Source of the DNA: an uncultured Candidatus Melainabacteria bacterium
Lineage (GTDB): Bacteria > Cyanobacteriota > Vampirovibrionia > Gastranaerophilales > Gastranaerophilaceae
Reading direction: 5' to 3'
Assembly: GCA_937891325.1 (NCBI GenBank)
Contig: CALAFU010000272.1
Span: 1-6,721 of the forward strand
Length of the DNA stretch: 6,721 bases
Under the pieces are notes generated by a model. The model had not been told where the DNA came from, ran no database searches, and worked only from the letters and a program-made list of their open reading frames with translations. Positions 4,877-6,721 of the stretch are shown here, one piece after another. A program made the position numbers and the translations under genes. The stretch's first letter is position 1. Each line of letters starts with the position of its first letter.

Positions 4877-5557
4877 ATGTATAACGAAACTAAAACGCAC
4901 GAAATTACAGTAGATACGGTTATTTTGACTATCAAAAATAACGCTCTTCAAGCGCTGTTAATTAGGCGTGATAGAGAACCTTTTAAAGACAAATGGGCTA
5001 TCCCTGGTGGATATGTTCGCATGTCTGAAAATCTTGAACAAGCTGCTGTTCGTGTCTTAAAAGAAAAAACAGACGTGGACAACGTTTATTTAGAGCAGTT
5101 ATACACATTTGGTGATCCACTTCGTCACCCTGACTCTCGTGTTATCACATGCGTTTACTTTGCACTTGTTAGATACGAAGACGTTAAGGTTGTTGAATCT
5201 GAAGATGTTGCATGGTATCCAATTGATGATTTACCGCCACTTGCTTTCGACCACAAAGAGATTATTGATTACACTAGAGCAAGAGTTAGATTATCGCTTA
5301 AAACTTGCCCTGTTGCGTACCAATTATTAAATGAAAAGTTCACTCTAACTGAAATGCAAAAAGTTTATGAATTAATCATGGGCAAAAAGTTAGACAAACG
5401 TAACTTTAGAAAAAAAGTTTTGGGTACAGAAGGTCTTATTACACTTGATGAATTCACAAAAGCATCTTCTAAAAGACCTGCTAGACTTTACCAATATAAA
5501 CAATTATACAGTGGCGATTTGAAATCGTTCTTTATCGCTAACAAAGAGGATATTTAA
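4877..5557 (+). CDS. NrtR-type transcriptional regulator (degenerate Nudix domain plus winged helix)
   Basis: The 226-residue length and two-part layout fit the NrtR family, in which a Nudix-like domain senses ADP-ribose-type ligands and a winged helix binds DNA, usually controlling NAD metabolism. The Nudix domain spans about 8-140, with WAIPGGYV at 40-47. Its Nudix box keeps G45, E51, R59 and E63, but has V60, K64 and D66 where the consensus has Glu, Glu and Gly. Catalysis is therefore probably lost and ligand binding retained. The winged helix is about 155-210 (FTLTEMQKVYELIMGK, then KRNFRKKV and RPARLYQYK). AAGAGGA precedes the ATG. No NAD-synthesis gene lies in the window, so its targets are unknown. 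The nearest candidate site is the palindrome covering its own promoter. It appears to head an operon with secG, two bases downstream. Confidence 0.85.
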   Translation: MYNETKTHEITVDTVILTIKNNALQALLIRRDREPFKDKWAIPGGYVRMSENLEQAAVRVLKEKTDVDNVYLEQLYTFGDPLRHPDSRVITCVYFALVRYEDVKVVESEDVAWYPIDDLPPLAFDHKEIIDYTRARVRLSLKTCPVAYQLLNEKFTLTEMQKVYELIMGKKLDKRNFRKKVLGTEGLITLDEFTKASSKRPARLYQYKQLYSGDLKSFFIANKEDI

Positions 5558-5559
5558 AA

Positions 5560-5787
5560 ATGTTATTAAGTTTAATTTGGATATTACAAGTAGTTTCATC
5601 AGTTTTATTGATAGTTTTAATTTTATTACACTCACCTAAAGGTGACGGTATTGCTGCTATCGGTGGAGCTTCTCAAATGTTTTCATCTCAAAAAAGTGCC
5701 GAAAAGGGATTGAATAAACTTACAGGCATTATCGCTGGTATCTTTATTGTTTGCACCTTCTTATTAGGCTTCGGCATTATCAAATAG
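5560..5787 (+). CDS. secG: Preprotein translocase subunit SecG
   Basis: The 75-residue protein has the SecG plan: a membrane segment at about 2-23, a short conserved loop, and a second segment at about 55-74. The loop holds KGDGIAAIGGASQMF (27-41), matching the family's glycine-rich KGDG...GG pattern, and continues with SSQKSAEKGLNKLT before the second helix. SecG associates with SecYE in the inner membrane and assists SecA-driven export. Exported proteins in this window, such as the transglycosylase and the pilins, would be typical clients. The ATG is two bases after the nrtR-like stop, with AAGAGGA inside the upstream gene's end, so translational coupling is likely. Confidence 0.93.
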   Translation: MLLSLIWILQVVSSVLLIVLILLHSPKGDGIAAIGGASQMFSSQKSAEKGLNKLTGIIAGIFIVCTFLLGFGIIK

Positions 5788-5801
5788 CGAAGTTGGTTGT
5801 T

Positions 5802-6134
5802 ATGGAAGACGAACAACAACAACCCCGTTGGTACGAAAATCACCCCGAAATAAAAGAACTTATGGCTTTTATTCGTACTTTAGAGCGCGAACAACAAATT
5901 TTTATTACTCAACAGATGTTACAAATCCTTATTAACGAGTGTGATATGGATTTAGACAGCGAATTAACTCGTATTTCTAGAAATAATTACACTTACAAAC
6001 GCTGGTATGATGCGGATTACGGTTTGTCAGCGTCTTTTGAATTATTAAAGGATTTACCAGACATTAAGCGTAATTTTGTTGTGCGTAGAGTTCTAGCAGA
6101 AATCGTTATGGGATTTGCAAAAAGGGAAATTTAG
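5802..6134 (+). CDS. Unrecognised 110-residue acidic protein
   Basis: I do not recognise this protein. The open frame extends back to a TTG at 5751 inside secG, but the ATG at 5802 (MEDEQQQPRWYENHP) is 14 bases after the secG stop and is the more natural start. Its Shine-Dalgarno is poor. The product is soluble, with no signal peptide or membrane segment, and is rich in Glu, Asp, Gln and Arg. It looks mostly helical: REQQIFITQQMLQILINE in the middle, then WYDADYGLSASFELLKDLP and a C-terminal FVVRRVLAEIVMGFAKRE. No Cys pairs or catalytic motif are evident. Its tight position between secG and an SDR gene, two bases ahead of the latter, argues that it is real. No function is assigned. Confidence 0.75.
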   Translation: MEDEQQQPRWYENHPEIKELMAFIRTLEREQQIFITQQMLQILINECDMDLDSELTRISRNNYTYKRWYDADYGLSASFELLKDLPDIKRNFVVRRVLAEIVMGFAKREI

Positions 6135-6136
6135 TT

Positions 6137-6721
6137 ATGAAAAATGTTCTAGTTACAGGCGCATCAAAAGGTATCGGCAAGTGCATTGCTCAAGAATTAT
6201 CTAAAAGTTACAATGTTTTTGTTACTGCAAGAACAGAAAAAGCTTTGAAAGAGCTTAATGTAGCTGGGTATTGCATCTGTGACTTAGAAAAATCAACAGA
6301 TTTGGCAAAATTAAAAGAATTTATTGAAGAAAACAAAATTGATATTTTAGTTAATAACGCAGGCGAATACATTTACAATCCGATTGAAAATATGGATTAC
6401 GCGCATATTTCAGAGATTTTTAAAATCAACTCAATCGCACCAGCATTTTTATCAAGCGCAGTTGTTCCTTACATGAAGTCTCAAAAATGGGGCAGAATTG
6501 TCAACATTGGTTCAATCAGCGGAGTTATGGGCGAAGCGTTTGCAAGTATGTATTCTGCAACAAAAGCTTCGTTAATAGGTATGACAAAAGCCTTAGCGCT
6601 TGAACTTGCATCTGAAAATATCACTGTAAACACAATTAACCCAGGGTGGGTTGATACAGAGCTTGGAAAAGGTTCAATTGAAGACAGTGAGTTCTCTGAA
6701 GATGAAATCCTAGAGTGTATT
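6137..6721 (+). CDS. Short-chain dehydrogenase/reductase (SDR), partial at the window end
   Basis: The first 195 codons are present and the 3' end lies outside the window. Classical SDR motifs appear in order: TGASKGIG (7-14) for dinucleotide binding, NNAG (73-76), N98, S126 in NIGSISG, and the YSATK motif with Y139 and K143. Together N98, S126, Y139 and K143 form the expected catalytic tetrad, and PGWVDTEL (169-176) follows. R32 after the second strand suggests NADP(H) preference. It resembles FabG-like 3-oxoacyl-ACP reductases, but the SDR family is broad and the substrate cannot be read from sequence, so I give no symbol. AAAGGGA ends about ten bases before the ATG, inside the preceding gene. 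It is the last visible member of the nrtR-like/secG cluster. Confidence 0.92.
   Translation, partial: MKNVLVTGASKGIGKCIAQELSKSYNVFVTARTEKALKELNVAGYCICDLEKSTDLAKLKEFIEENKIDILVNNAGEYIYNPIENMDYAHISEIFKINSIAPAFLSSAVVPYMKSQKWGRIVNIGSISGVMGEAFASMYSATKASLIGMTKALALELASENITVNTINPGWVDTELGKGSIEDSEFSEDEILECI

Noticed and set aside
5751..5801. TTG start for the 110-residue protein inside secG
   Set aside because: It would overlap the end of secG by 37 bases and lacks a ribosome binding site. The ATG at 5802 fits operon spacing better.

Overview
This AT-rich window holds two differently organised halves. The left part (about 1-3970) is on the minus strand. It contains two large type IV pilin/pseudopilin-like genes and a small GIY-YIG nuclease gene, embedded in about a dozen copies of a short palindromic repeat. 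The right part (about 4157-6721) is on the plus strand, has none of these repeats, and looks like ordinary chromosome: a secreted lytic transglycosylase, then a tight cluster of an NrtR-type Nudix regulator, SecG, an unrecognised 110-residue protein and an SDR oxidoreductase cut by the window end. The host is probably an uncultured Gram-negative-type gut or environmental bacterium. The style of the pilin N-termini (KAFTLSESL, KAFTMSEAL), the SecG and the AT bias remind me most of the non-photosynthetic cyanobacterial relatives (Gastranaerophilales/Vampirovibrionia). That is an impression from memory, not a demonstrated placement.

Layout: 1-356 repeats and a strong GC-rich hairpin; 357-1706 (-) pilin-like protein with a 35-serine linker; 1707-2006 its promoter plus more repeats; 2007-2294 (-) GIY-YIG nuclease closely flanked by repeats; 2308-2546 three tandem repeats with an exact 87-bp period; 2560-3966 (-) second pilin-like protein, whose N-terminal leader is largely made of three in-frame repeats, again with an 87-bp period; 3967-4156 a divergent promoter region in which a palindromic TTGCAA could serve as the -35 for both directions; 4157-4810 (+) transglycosylase; 4877-6721 (+) the nrtR-like / secG / hypothetical / SDR cluster.

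The most interesting part is the repeat family. Each full copy is two 7-8-bp hairpins inside TGTCA...TGACA ends, and stem sequences differ between copies by paired, pairing-preserving changes. The copies bracket a single-domain GIY-YIG nuclease gene, form two oppositely oriented 87-bp-period arrays around the body of the second pilin gene, and have been absorbed into that pilin's reading frame. One hypothesis is a nuclease-associated palindromic repeat system, analogous in layout to REP sequences with their RAYT transposases. The window alone cannot prove it.
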